From positions 3,472,001 through 3,536,000 of the forward strand of contig NZ_AP024651.1 in NCBI RefSeq assembly GCF_019977295.1: a stretch of DNA of 64,000 nucleotides. Reading direction: 5' to 3'. A model generated the notes under the pieces. That model worked only from the letters and a program-made list of their open reading frames with translations. It was not told where the DNA came from and ran no database searches. Source of the DNA: Arthrobacter sp. StoSoilB20 (GTDB lineage Bacteria > Actinomycetota > Actinomycetes > Actinomycetales > Micrococcaceae). Positions 29,402 to 38,214 of the stretch are shown piece after piece (within the stretch, counting starts at the first letter, position 1; each line of letters opens with the position of its first letter). The translations under genes and the position numbers were made by a program.

Positions 29402-30810
29402 TCCTTCTTCACGGCGTCCTTCCGGATGGTGGCACTGATCACTGCGGCCACGGTGCACATGGCAGCTGCTCCCATCCAGGCGTAGTTGTAGTGCCCGGTG
29501 GCATCCCTGATGAAGCCGGCCATCAAGGCGGCCACGGCTGCACCGAGTTGGTGGGCGGCGAACACCCAGCCAAAAACAACTGAGCCGTCCGCGCCGAACA
29601 CCGAGCGGCAGATCGCAGCGGTGGGAGGCACAGTGGCCACCCAGTCGAGCCCATAAACCACCACGAAGATGATCATGCTCGGCTCAACAGAGGAGCCCAG
29701 GAGCAGCGGCAACACCAGCAGCCCGATCCCGCGGAACTGGTAGTACACCGCCAGCAGGATCTTGGGATTGAAGCGATCGGTCAGCCACCCTGAGGCGATG
29801 GTCCCCACGATGTCGAAAATCCCGACGACGGCCAACAAACCGGCAGCAGTGGTCTCGGGCATGCCGTGATCGTGCGCCGAAGGGATGAAGTGCGTGCCGA
29901 TCAGTCCGTTGGTGGTTGCTCCGCAGATAGCGAACCCGGCAGCCAGAGCCCAGAAAGTGCGCACCTTGCTGGCCCGCTTCAGGACTTGCAGGGCCCGGAC
30001 GGCGGCATTGGCGGAGTCCTTCGGCGGGACAAGTGAAGGCGACTCGGCAATAGCGGCCGGCGTGCCAGCCAGCACCGGGGCGGGCGTTCCGGCCGGCGCC
30101 GGGGTGGATCCGGCGTCGTTGTGGTTGCCCCGGGTTTCGCCCACGGCGGGTTCCTCCGCCCCGTACGGCAGGACCCCGACGTCGGCGGGTGAGTTACGCA
30201 GCCACCGCAGCACCAGCGGGACCACGGCGAGCGCACCGGCGGCGATGAGCAGCGAGGCTCCCCGCCAGCCCGGGTTCTGGGCCAGCGCAGCGATGAAGGG
30301 CAGGAACACCAACTGGCCCGCGGCACTGCCTGCGGTCAGGATGCCGATCACCAGTCCCCTGCTCTTGGCGAACCACGTGTTGGCGATGGTGGCCGCGAAC
30401 ACCAGTGCCATGGAGCCTGTGCCGAGGCCGATCAGCAACCCCCAGGTGAGCAGGATCTGCCAGGACTGGTTCACGAACACCGTGAGGGCAGAGCCCAGGC
30501 CGATGAGGCACAGCGCCAACGAGGTGACCCGGCGGATGCCGAAGCGCTCCATCAGGGCTGCAGCGAAAGGTGCCGTCAGCCCGAACAGGACCAGATTGAT
30601 GCTGACCGCCAGCGACAACACCGTGGTGGACCAGCCGAATTCCTCCTGCAGCGGGACCATCAGCACGCCCGGCGCTGCACGGAAACCCGCAGCTCCCACC
30701 AAAGCGAGGAATGCCACTGCGGCCACGAACCAGGCCGGGTGGAGCCGACGGCGCTTGCTGGTGGATGCCTTCTTTTCCGGCGGTGCCCCGGTGACGTCGG
30801 GAGCTGTCAT
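29383..30810 (-). CDS. MFS transporter (monocarboxylate/OFA-like)
   Basis: 475-residue membrane transporter. Twelve hydrophobic segments with a central charged loop of about 55 residues (residues 215-270). Typical MFS motifs are seen: FAAALMERFGIRRV (motif A) and the MCT-like first half GVLMVPLQEEFGWSTTVLS. The start overlaps the HxlR stop as ATGA, so it is coupled to that regulator. Substrate unknown; a carboxylate or an efflux substrate are both possible. Confidence 0.85.
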   Translation of the reverse strand: MTAPDVTGAPPEKKASTSKRRRLHPAWFVAAVAFLALVGAAGFRAAPGVLMVPLQEEFGWSTTVLSLAVSINLVLFGLTAPFAAALMERFGIRRVTSLALCLIGLGSALTVFVNQSWQILLTWGLLIGLGTGSMALVFAATIANTWFAKSRGLVIGILTAGSAAGQLVFLPFIAALAQNPGWRGASLLIAAGALAVVPLVLRWLRNSPADVGVLPYGAEEPAVGETRGNHNDAGSTPAPAGTPAPVLAGTPAAIAESPSLVPPKDSANAAVRALQVLKRASKVRTFWALAAGFAICGATTNGLIGTHFIPSAHDHGMPETTAAGLLAVVGIFDIVGTIASGWLTDRFNPKILLAVYYQFRGIGLLVLPLLLGSSVEPSMIIFVVVYGLDWVATVPPTAAICRSVFGADGSVVFGWVFAAHQLGAAVAALMAGFIRDATGHYNYAWMGAAAMCTVAAVISATIRKDAVKKEPAAVA

Positions 30811-31340
30811 GCGGGGATCTCCGTTTCAGGGGAATCGCTCGTGTGGTTTTCTTGTGGTGCCACGGCCAGTGGCAAGGGATGGTTGCTGCGCTTGAAGCTG
30901 TGCCAGCTGGTGTTGGCTGCAGTCAGGTGGATACCACAGTGGGTGCACGTGTCAGCTGACGTTGTTGCCTCCCCGCAGTCTGTGTGGATGACCTTCATGT
31001 GCGGCCCATCGTGGGGTGCGTCCAGATTCTTCCCGGCCCAGATGATAATGGCGTTCAGGACGGGCAGGGCGTCCTCGCCCTTGGGTGTGAGGACATATTC
31101 CTGCCGGGTGCGGATGCCGTCGTGATAGGGGCGCTGGGCCAGCAGGCCTGACTCGACAAGCCAGCCGAGCCTCTTGCTCAGGACGTTGTCTGCAACCTCC
31201 AGCTGTTGCTTGATGGCCTCGTACCGGCCGTTGCCCAAGAAGATCTCGCGCAGGACCAGGCTTCCCCAGGGGTCGCCAAGGACATCGAGGCCACGGGCCA
31301 GGCTGCACGGGCGTGCTGACCAGTCAGAACGAAGAGGCAT
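30807..31340 (-). CDS. HxlR-family regulator with C-terminal Cys-rich extension
   Basis: 177 residues from ATG 31340 (MPLRSDWSARPCSL). The family hallmark PCSLARGLDVLGDPWGSLVLREI is clear, followed by the winged helix ending in YVLTPKGEDALPVL. HxlR proteins are usually 110-130 residues; this one adds about 70 residues with HTDCGEATTSADTCTHCG, a C-x9-C-x2-C pattern that may bind zinc. It is the first gene of a two-gene operon with the MFS transporter, so it probably regulates that gene. A longer start (31415) adds a tail without similarity. Confidence 0.85.
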   Translation of the reverse strand: MPLRSDWSARPCSLARGLDVLGDPWGSLVLREIFLGNGRYEAIKQQLEVADNVLSKRLGWLVESGLLAQRPYHDGIRTRQEYVLTPKGEDALPVLNAIIIWAGKNLDAPHDGPHMKVIHTDCGEATTSADTCTHCGIHLTAANTSWHSFKRSNHPLPLAVAPQENHTSDSPETEIPA

Positions 31341-31435
31341 GAGCCCAAAGTAGCTGACTTCTCTCAAGAAAGCCAAGGCATCCAGCGCCCCTCCCGAATG
31401 TGACGTACGCGACACACCCCGCCGGTTTGCTCCGC

Positions 31436-31457
31436 TTTCACCTCGGGTTCACCAGCG
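31436..31457 (+). promoter_or_regulatory. PHO-box-like direct repeats upstream of phospholipase C
   Basis: Two adjoining 11-base units, TTTCACCTCGG and GTTCACCAGCG, match the GTTCACC direct-repeat pattern bound by actinobacterial PhoP. A third unit-like GGTCACCTCTG lies at 31474-31484. The array is 47 bp before the start codon. Confidence 0.55.
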
Positions 31458-31503
31458 CTGATTAGGCTGGCCCGGTCACCTCTGACCACGAAGGCACCCC
31501 TGA

Positions 31504-33642
31504 ATGTCCTCGAACAACCCTGATATGGTTAATCGTTCAACCGATGCGTCCGGACTGTCCCGCCGCGGCTTCCTCGGCACCGCAGCTGCAGCGACGGCGC
31601 TCGCAGCCACCGGTTCCCTCCTGCCGCCATCGGTCCAAGCTGCCATGGCCAAACCAACCCCGCCGGGGAGCCTCCAGTCCATCAAGCACGTCATCATCCT
31701 GATGCAGGAGAACCGCTCCTTTGATCACTACTTCGGCTCGCTGCGTGGCGTGCGGGGCTATGGGGACCAAGCCGTCACCCGCCTGCGCAGCGGCAAGTCC
31801 ATGTTCGAACAGCCACGTGCCACCGGCGGGGACGTGCTGCCCTTTTCCCTGCGGAAGGCCGCCGAACTCGCCGGCAGGCCCGGTACGGACATCCAGTACC
31901 TGGGCGATCTGGACCACTCCTTCAACGGAACCACCACGGCGTGGAACAACGGCTGGTGCGATCAGTGGGTTCCAGCCAAGAGCGCTTCCACCATGACGTT
32001 CTACGAACGCCAGGACATTCCACTGCAATACGAGCTCGCCGACACCTTCACCATCTGCGATGCCTACCACTGCTCCGTCAACGGCTCCACCAACCCCAAC
32101 CGCAACTTCCTCTGGAGCGGCACCACGGGCACTGAGCCAGGCAGCTCCAAACGAGCCGTCACCAATGCGGCCTACGGCTACGACCACGGTGGCTATGACT
32201 GGACCACCTACCCCGAACGCCTTGAGCAGCAAGGGGTCGGGTGGAAGATCTACCAGGATTGGGACAATTTCACGGACAACGCGGTCGAGTACTTCCAGAC
32301 CTTCAAGGCAATCGGCCGAAAGATGCTTGCCCAGGTGGACGGAAACCTTCGCACCACCGAGGAGTTCTACGACCGGCTCCAGGACAAAACACCCGCCGAG
32401 CAGGACCGGCTCCTCGCGCAATTGGAGAAGGGCCGCGCCGCCCTCACGGATGCCGAGCGCGCACTGTTCGACAAAGCCATGTGGCGTGGCCGTCCCAACA
32501 CCCTTCTGGAACGCCTCGGCACGGACATTTCCGATGGAACGTTGCCTCAGGTCAGCTGGCTGGTGCCCTCGGCAGCCGATTCCGAGCACCCGGGCGCTTC
32601 CACTCCTGTGGGCAGCGCAAACTTTGTGTACCGCCTGCTGGACATCGTGGCCAGCAACCCGGACACCTGGGACAGCACGGCAATTTTCCTGAACTTCGAC
32701 GAAAACGACGGCTACTTTGACCACGTCCCACCGCCCGTCCAGCCGCGACCGGCGTCGGGCGAGTCCACGGACTGGACCACCGCCCGGCCCATCGGATTGG
32801 GACCCCGCGTACCCATGACCGTGGTTTCGCCGTGGACCGTTGGCGGTTACGTCAGTTCTGAAATCTTCGACCACACCTCGGTGCTCCGCTTCCTGGAACG
32901 CTGGACCGGCGTTGCGGAACCGAATATCTCGCCCTGGCGCCGCGAGGTCTGCGGTGACCTGACCGGCGTTTTCAACTTCACGTCCCCGGGCACTCCTCCA
33001 GTTCTTGACCACCCAGCGGCAGTGCCTGCCAAGATCAGCCGCTGGCGCCCGAATCCCCCTTCCGAGCAGGTAGCCCCCGTCCAGGAAACGGGCAGCCGCC
33101 CGGCCCGCCCGCTCCCCTACCGGCCCCGGGTTTCGGCCACCGTCCAAACCGGAGCCCTGGCCCTGACACTGACCAACCAGGGAACCCGCTCCACCCACTT
33201 CACGGTGTACGGCCACGCCGGCGAGGTCACAGAACCCCGGCACGTGGACGTGCTCGGAAGCCAGAAGGTGGAACTCCCCGTCACCGCCGGCGCGTTCGAC
33301 GTCGTCGTCACCGGCCCCAACCGGTACCAGTACGAACTGAAAGGCACGACGGCGGGCGCCGCGTCCGGCGTCGACGTCACCGTGACCGGTCGCCGCGGCA
33401 GGAAAGCCGTGGAACTGGAGCTGGGCAACAACGGGACGGTGCCGGTGACCGTGAAGGTGGAATCCCTTCAGTACGCCGAGGACCACCAGACCGTGAAGCT
33501 CAAGCCCGGACAATCCAGGAAGATTGGCTGGGACACCGTGGAGGGTTGGTACGACCTTCAGCTCACCTCGGCCGATGACGCCTCGTTCAGGAGGCGCCTG
33601 ACCGGGCGTGAGGAAGACGGCCGGGACGGCATCTCAGGCTAG
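31504..33642 (+). CDS. plcN: Phosphocholine-specific (non-haemolytic) phospholipase C, Tat-exported
   Basis: 712-residue secreted phosphodiesterase that cleaves phosphatidylcholine. The Tat signal SRRGFLGTAAAAT is at residues 19-31. The catalytic domain starts with KHVIILMQENRSFDHYFG and includes FLNFDENDGYFDHVPPP, with metal-binding Asp/Glu/His. The C-terminus has two beta-sandwich repeats (DUF756) from about residue 535. ATG 31504 has a weak AAGG ten bases upstream. A PHO-box-like element precedes it, fitting a phosphate-scavenging enzyme. The neighbours are unrelated. Confidence 0.92.
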   Translation: MSSNNPDMVNRSTDASGLSRRGFLGTAAAATALAATGSLLPPSVQAAMAKPTPPGSLQSIKHVIILMQENRSFDHYFGSLRGVRGYGDQAVTRLRSGKSMFEQPRATGGDVLPFSLRKAAELAGRPGTDIQYLGDLDHSFNGTTTAWNNGWCDQWVPAKSASTMTFYERQDIPLQYELADTFTICDAYHCSVNGSTNPNRNFLWSGTTGTEPGSSKRAVTNAAYGYDHGGYDWTTYPERLEQQGVGWKIYQDWDNFTDNAVEYFQTFKAIGRKMLAQVDGNLRTTEEFYDRLQDKTPAEQDRLLAQLEKGRAALTDAERALFDKAMWRGRPNTLLERLGTDISDGTLPQVSWLVPSAADSEHPGASTPVGSANFVYRLLDIVASNPDTWDSTAIFLNFDENDGYFDHVPPPVQPRPASGESTDWTTARPIGLGPRVPMTVVSPWTVGGYVSSEIFDHTSVLRFLERWTGVAEPNISPWRREVCGDLTGVFNFTSPGTPPVLDHPAAVPAKISRWRPNPPSEQVAPVQETGSRPARPLPYRPRVSATVQTGALALTLTNQGTRSTHFTVYGHAGEVTEPRHVDVLGSQKVELPVTAGAFDVVVTGPNRYQYELKGTTAGAASGVDVTVTGRRGRKAVELELGNNGTVPVTVKVESLQYAEDHQTVKLKPGQSRKIGWDTVEGWYDLQLTSADDASFRRRLTGREEDGRDGISG

Positions 33643-33731
33643 GGGCTCCAACCGCTCCGGCCCTTGTTCGCCGCGCAAACCGCGCATTTTGCCCCCCGGG
33701 TGGGGCTGGCGGACAGGGGCCGGATGCAGGG

Positions 33732-34994
33732 CTAGGCTACGGGCTTTCGCGTCCGCGAGGGATGATATGCCACAGCCCAATAGACCAGCATGGCAATTCC
33801 GCACACCACACCCAGGCTGGAAATCATGAGCTGCCATCGGGTCTGCGGGTCCTTGCCCCACTCGGCAGCGCCCGCCCATACGGCAAGATTCTTGGGCGTC
33901 ATGAAGAAAGCCACCGTGGAGCACGCCACGATCACCCATCCGGCGGTGCGCATCCGGCCCGATCGTGACGGTACCCGGTGCATGGCGAAAGCCATGCTGG
34001 GCAGGGCGACAGCAACCCAGACCCAGTGGTGGGACCAGGAGACAGGGCTGATCAGGAGCATCAAAATGGCGGTTGCCGATACTGCAATGAAGTTCTCCTC
34101 AGCGTCCACCGCCCACTTGATGATGAGGCCGGCAAGGACCACCAGCCCGAGGGACAGGACCATCCACACCACGTTGGTGAGGGTAGAGTCCGGCATTCCA
34201 AAGTGCAGCAGGAGTCCCTTGACCGAAAGGTTGTCAACGTACGCCGGTCCGCCAATACGGCCGGTGTCGGGCAGGATCTTCGTCCAGAAGTCCACGGAGG
34301 CCTGGGGCAGCACAGCCCAGGCGAGGGCGATGGAGCCAAAGAAACCCGCAGCCATCCACCCCAGCGCCTTGAAGTCGCGGCGCACCAGGAAATACAGGCC
34401 AAAGGCCAAAGGAGTCAGCTTCACCCCTGCCGCCAAGCCAATCAACAAGCCTGCGGGCCACCGGATTTCACCTGCGCGGACCTTGCCGTGGAGGGCGAAA
34501 TCAGCCAGGATCACGCCCATCAGGATGATATTGATCTGCCCGAAGACAAAAGTATCCCGCCAAGGTCCCAACAGCAGGATGGCACCTGCCCCCACCAAAG
34601 CCGTGGTCCGGAAGCGGTAGTCGGCAAACGCCTCACGCCAGGTCTTCAAGCCGAAATAGTGCCGCGCCAGCCAGGCGGCAACCACAGCGGCGCCCACCAA
34701 GGCAGCAAGGATGAACACCATGCTGCCCCCAAAGAAGCCCATTGCCGCCAACACCGTAAAGAGCAACGCTGCGAACGGCGGATAGGTGAACGGCAGCCCC
34801 TCCCGGAACGCGTAAAGGTCGCCGCCTTCCAGGACCTTGCCACCGCCGTAAAAGTAGACCTCGAAGTCATTCAGCGCAGGCTCGTAGTCCGTATAGAGGA
34901 ACCACACAGCCACGGCGAGGGTCAGGGCACCGGCCACAGTGAGGATCCAGCCCCGCTGCGTGGTGGAAGCCACCGTTTGTGAAGGAGAAGCCAC
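33732..34994 (-). CDS. GT87 (DUF2029) mannosyltransferase-like membrane protein, paralogue 2
   Basis: About 420 residues from GTG 34994, 5 bp after the cystathionine gene stop. A TTG at 35033 overlapping that gene is an alternative; neither has a good ribosome binding site. About 10 membrane segments. The motifs repeat those of the 19475-20854 protein: DFEVYFYGGG, LPFTYPPFAALL, FGQINIILMG, GVKLTPLAFGLYFL, LISPVSWSHHWVW. The two proteins are clear paralogues about 13 kb apart. Acceptor unknown; lipomannan-type glycolipid is the usual product. Confidence 0.83.
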   Translation of the reverse strand: MASPSQTVASTTQRGWILTVAGALTLAVAVWFLYTDYEPALNDFEVYFYGGGKVLEGGDLYAFREGLPFTYPPFAALLFTVLAAMGFFGGSMVFILAALVGAAVVAAWLARHYFGLKTWREAFADYRFRTTALVGAGAILLLGPWRDTFVFGQINIILMGVILADFALHGKVRAGEIRWPAGLLIGLAAGVKLTPLAFGLYFLVRRDFKALGWMAAGFFGSIALAWAVLPQASVDFWTKILPDTGRIGGPAYVDNLSVKGLLLHFGMPDSTLTNVVWMVLSLGLVVLAGLIIKWAVDAEENFIAVSATAILMLLISPVSWSHHWVWVAVALPSMAFAMHRVPSRSGRMRTAGWVIVACSTVAFFMTPKNLAVWAGAAEWGKDPQTRWQLMISSLGVVCGIAMLVYWAVAYHPSRTRKPVA

Positions 34995-34998
34995 AGTG

Positions 34999-36168
34999 TC
35001 AGCCGTTGCTGATCTTGGCAAAGGCCTGTTCAAGGTCAGCGATCAGGTCCTCGGCTTCCTCGATCCCGCAGGACAGGCGCAGGAGATTGACGGGTACGGC
35101 CAACTCGGTGCCCTTCACCGAGGCGTGGGTCATCTCCGACGGGTAGTTCATCAGGGACTCGATGCCGCCCAGGGACTCGGCCAGCGTGAATACCGAGGTT
35201 GATTCGGCCACCGTGCGTGCCGCTGCCTCGCCGCCCTTGAACTGCACGGAGACCATGCCGCCGAACTTCTTCATCTGCTTGGCAGCGAGCTCGTGGCCGG
35301 GGTGGTCAGGCAGTCCCGGGTAGAGCACTGCTTCCACCTCGGGGCGCTGCAGCAGCCACTCGGCCACTGCCTGGCCGTTATCGCTGTGGCGGTCCATGCG
35401 AACGCCCAAAGTCTTCAGCCCACGGGTGGTGAGAAACGCATCCATGGGACCCGAGACCGCGCCCACGGCGAACTGGATAAAACCGATCTTCTCCGCGAGC
35501 CCGGCGTCCTTGACCACAACGGCACCGCCCACCACGTCGGAGTGGCCGCCGATGTACTTCGTGGTGGAGTGGACCACCACGTCGGCACCCAGGGCGAGCG
35601 GGGTCTGCAAGTAGGGAGATGCGAAGGTGTTGTCCACCACCAGGAGGGCACCGGCGTCGTGCGCTACAGCGGCGAGCGCTTCAATGTCGGTGATCTTCAT
35701 CATGGGGTTGGACGGCGTCTCCACCCAGACGATCCTGGTGTTGTTGGCAGCAACGGCGGCCGCGACGGCGTCGAGATCCGACATGTCCACCGGGGTGTTG
35801 CCGATGCCCCAGTCACCCAGGACCCGGTTAATGAGGCGGTACGTGCCCCCGTAGGCGTCGTTGCCCAGGACGATGTGGTCTCCAGGGCGCGCCACGGCAC
35901 GGATCAATGAGTCCTCGGCCGCCAGGCCGGAGCCGAACGAGAACGCGGCCGTGCCACCTTCCAACGCGGCAAGCTGCTCCTGCAGGGCATCGCGGGTCGG
36001 GTTCCCGCCGCGGCCGTACTCGTAACCGGAACGCAAGTTGCCGATCCCGTCCTGGGCATAAGTGGAACTGAAGTGCAGCGGAGGCACCACAGCACCGGTC
36101 CTGGGCTCGAAGGCCTGTCCGGCGTGGACGGCGCGCGTGTTGAACCCGGTGTTGTTGGTGGCAGACAT
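34999..36168 (-). CDS. metB: Cystathionine gamma-synthase/gamma-lyase (PLP)
   Basis: 389 residues from ATG 36168, preceded by GAGGAG at a spacing of 6. PLP-binding Lys in HSTTKYIGGHSD near residue 200; other family motifs are YEYGRGGNPTRDALQ and VWVETPSNP. It lies 75 bp after cystathionine beta-synthase on the same strand. In Mycobacterium the equivalent Cbs-MetB pair does reverse transsulfuration (homocysteine to cysteine), so gamma-lyase activity is likely here, though the gamma-synthase reaction cannot be excluded. Confidence 0.92.
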   Translation of the reverse strand: MSATNNTGFNTRAVHAGQAFEPRTGAVVPPLHFSSTYAQDGIGNLRSGYEYGRGGNPTRDALQEQLAALEGGTAAFSFGSGLAAEDSLIRAVARPGDHIVLGNDAYGGTYRLINRVLGDWGIGNTPVDMSDLDAVAAAVAANNTRIVWVETPSNPMMKITDIEALAAVAHDAGALLVVDNTFASPYLQTPLALGADVVVHSTTKYIGGHSDVVGGAVVVKDAGLAEKIGFIQFAVGAVSGPMDAFLTTRGLKTLGVRMDRHSDNGQAVAEWLLQRPEVEAVLYPGLPDHPGHELAAKQMKKFGGMVSVQFKGGEAAARTVAESTSVFTLAESLGGIESLMNYPSEMTHASVKGTELAVPVNLLRLSCGIEEAEDLIADLEQAFAKISNG

Positions 36169-36243
36169 GGAAGCTCCTCGTGGTTCGTGGGACGGATGGT
36201 TCACGGCGCCGGCTGGGACCGGACGCCTTGGCGTGGGTTGCGC

Positions 36244-37629
36244 CTAGTTGCTCAGGTAGGCCAGGAGGTCATGGCGGGTCAGGATGCCCACCGGGGCACC
36301 CGCGAACGTCACCATGACGGTATCGACGTCGGACAGCAGCTCGCGCGCGGCCGAAATGGTTTCCAGGGAGCCGATCACCGGAAGGCGTGCACCCATGTGT
36401 TCGGAGATCTTGTCCATCAGCTTCGCTTCGCCGCGGAACAGTTTGCTGGTGAGGCTGCGTTCATCCACGGCCCCCAAGACCTCACCCATGACCACCGGCG
36501 GTTCCTGTGACAGGACCGGGATGTGGGAGACGCCGAACTCGTTCATGATGTTGATGACGTCACGGACGGACTCGTTGGGGTGGATGTGGACGAGGTCGGG
36601 CATTTCGCCCGTCTTGGACTTGAGGACCTCCCCCACCGAGGACTCTTCCCCGCCGGAGAGGAAGCCGTAGGAGCGCATCCACTGGTCGTTGAAGATCTTG
36701 GCCAGGTAGCCGCGGCCGGAATCCGGCAGGATCACCACTACAACAGCGGACTCGTCCAGGTCCTTGGCGGCCTGCAGTGCTGCTACGACGGCCATGCCGG
36801 AGGAACCGCCAACCAACAGGCCCTCTTCCCGGGCAAGGCGGCGGGTCATGGAGAACGAGTCGGCATCGGAAACTGCGATCACATCGTCCGCAACGGAGGG
36901 ATCGTAGTTGGCGGGCCACATGTCCTCGCCCACGCCCTCAACGAAGTAGGGCCGGCCGGTGCCGCCGGAGTAGACCGAACCTTCCGGATCCGCGCCGATG
37001 ATCCTGACCGGGCCGCCGTCGGACTCCGCACGGTCAGCGGAGACTTCCTTGAGGTAGCGGCCAGTGCCGGTGATGGTGCCGCCGGTTCCGGCGCCGATGA
37101 CCACGTGCGTGACCCGGCCGTCAGTGTCCTGCCAAATTTCCGGGCCCGTGGACTCGTAGTGGCTGCCGGGGGCGGCGGGGTTGGAGAATTGGTCAGGTTT
37201 GAAAGCCCCGGGGATTTCGCTGACCAGGCGGTCTGAAACGCCGTAGTAGCTTTGCGGGCTGTCCGGAGCCACTGCCGTGGGCGTCACCACGACCTCGGCG
37301 CCATACGCCTGCAGGACGGCGCGTTTGTCCTCGCCCACCTTGTCAGGCACCACGAAAATGCACTTATAGCCTTTTTGCTGGGCTACCAGCGCCAAGCCCA
37401 CTCCAGTGTTTCCCGACGTCGGCTCAACTATGGTTCCGCCCGGCTGCAGCCGGCCGTCCTTTTCCGCATCCTCGATCATCTTCACGGCGATCCGGTCCTT
37501 GATGGATCCGCCGGGATTGACGTACTCGAGCTTCACCAGGACGGTGGCTTTGATGCCCTCCGTAACGTGGTTGAGTTTGATGAGGGGCGTATTGCCGATG
37601 AGGTCCAACACGGACTGGGCGTACTTCAT
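36244..37629 (-). CDS. cbs: Cystathionine beta-synthase with tandem CBS domains
   Basis: 461 residues. PLP fold with Lys in NPGGSIKDRIAVKM near residue 44, the SGNTG loop (PTSGNTGVGLAL) and the GAGTGGTITG phosphate-binding loop near residue 190. Two C-terminal CBS domains (about 335-461) usually bind adenosyl ligands such as SAM. No N-terminal heme domain, as in bacterial enzymes. Condenses serine with homocysteine to cystathionine; the product is used by the downstream gamma-lyase. No SAM-type riboswitch was seen in the upstream 44 bp. Confidence 0.93.
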   Translation of the reverse strand: MKYAQSVLDLIGNTPLIKLNHVTEGIKATVLVKLEYVNPGGSIKDRIAVKMIEDAEKDGRLQPGGTIVEPTSGNTGVGLALVAQQKGYKCIFVVPDKVGEDKRAVLQAYGAEVVVTPTAVAPDSPQSYYGVSDRLVSEIPGAFKPDQFSNPAAPGSHYESTGPEIWQDTDGRVTHVVIGAGTGGTITGTGRYLKEVSADRAESDGGPVRIIGADPEGSVYSGGTGRPYFVEGVGEDMWPANYDPSVADDVIAVSDADSFSMTRRLAREEGLLVGGSSGMAVVAALQAAKDLDESAVVVVILPDSGRGYLAKIFNDQWMRSYGFLSGGEESSVGEVLKSKTGEMPDLVHIHPNESVRDVINIMNEFGVSHIPVLSQEPPVVMGEVLGAVDERSLTSKLFRGEAKLMDKISEHMGARLPVIGSLETISAARELLSDVDTVMVTFAGAPVGILTRHDLLAYLSN

Positions 37630-37680
37630 AAGTACAAAGTTACCGCCTGCCCGGTGCCCGGCTTGCTTTCGCCCCGTTGG

Positions 37681-38073
37681 CTAGGTGCCTGCGGACGTGT
37701 CGGTCTGCCACACACCCAGGACATTGCCCTCAGTGTCCTTGAAGTAGGCATACCAGCCCATGGTGGGCACCGCGTCCTTGGCTTGGACCACGGTGCCGCC
37801 GGCTGATTCCACGTGTGCCAGCGCTGCATCGATGTCCTCAACGTCGATGGTCAGGATCGGGGTCTTAAGCGCGTCCGTCCGGGGAAAGAGTGCCCCGTTG
37901 ATGGCCCCCGGCTCCGTTGGCGTACCTGTTTGTTCATCGGAGGGTGCCGTAATGGCGATCGTGTAATCCATCCCTTGCATGGGGCTCAGGTTCCAGCCGA
38001 AGGCACTTTGGTAGAAGGTGTTTGCCCGGTCTGTGTTGTCCGTAGGAATCTCGAAGTGCACTATAGCGGCCAT
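37681..38073 (-). CDS. VOC/glyoxalase-like protein
   Basis: 130 residues from ATG 38073 with GGAGCG at a spacing of 6; a far upstream start would overlap the next gene's promoter. The beta-alpha-beta-beta-beta fold of vicinal oxygen chelate proteins is visible as two halves: AIVHFEIPTDNTDRANTFYQ and AALAHVESAGGTVVQ, ending in FKDTEGNVLGVWQ. Some metal ligands (His/Glu) are present, but the reaction is not known. It stands alone between cystathionine beta-synthase and the DNA glycosylase. Confidence 0.85.
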   Translation of the reverse strand: MAAIVHFEIPTDNTDRANTFYQSAFGWNLSPMQGMDYTIAITAPSDEQTGTPTEPGAINGALFPRTDALKTPILTIDVEDIDAALAHVESAGGTVVQAKDAVPTMGWYAYFKDTEGNVLGVWQTDTSAGT

Positions 38074-38214
38074 GGTTCGCGCTCCTTGTACCTGGTTTTT
38101 CATGGCGTATGGCGCGGCCCACCCACGCCACACCAGGGAGTCTAGACCCGGGCGGCTGCCTGCCGTAAGGGGTCCGGACAGCAGATTGTCAGCCGGACGT
38201 GGGACCATAAAAAC

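Noticed and set aside
31537..33513. Long open frame of 658 codons on the minus strand opposite phospholipase C
   Set aside because: The plus strand encodes a full phospholipase C with signal and catalytic motifs; the antisense frame is a by-product of GC-rich third positions and has no recognisable domain.
36244..37660. SAM riboswitch before the transsulfuration genes
   Set aside because: The 44 bp before cbs and the cbs-metB gap are too short and show no aptamer-like structure.
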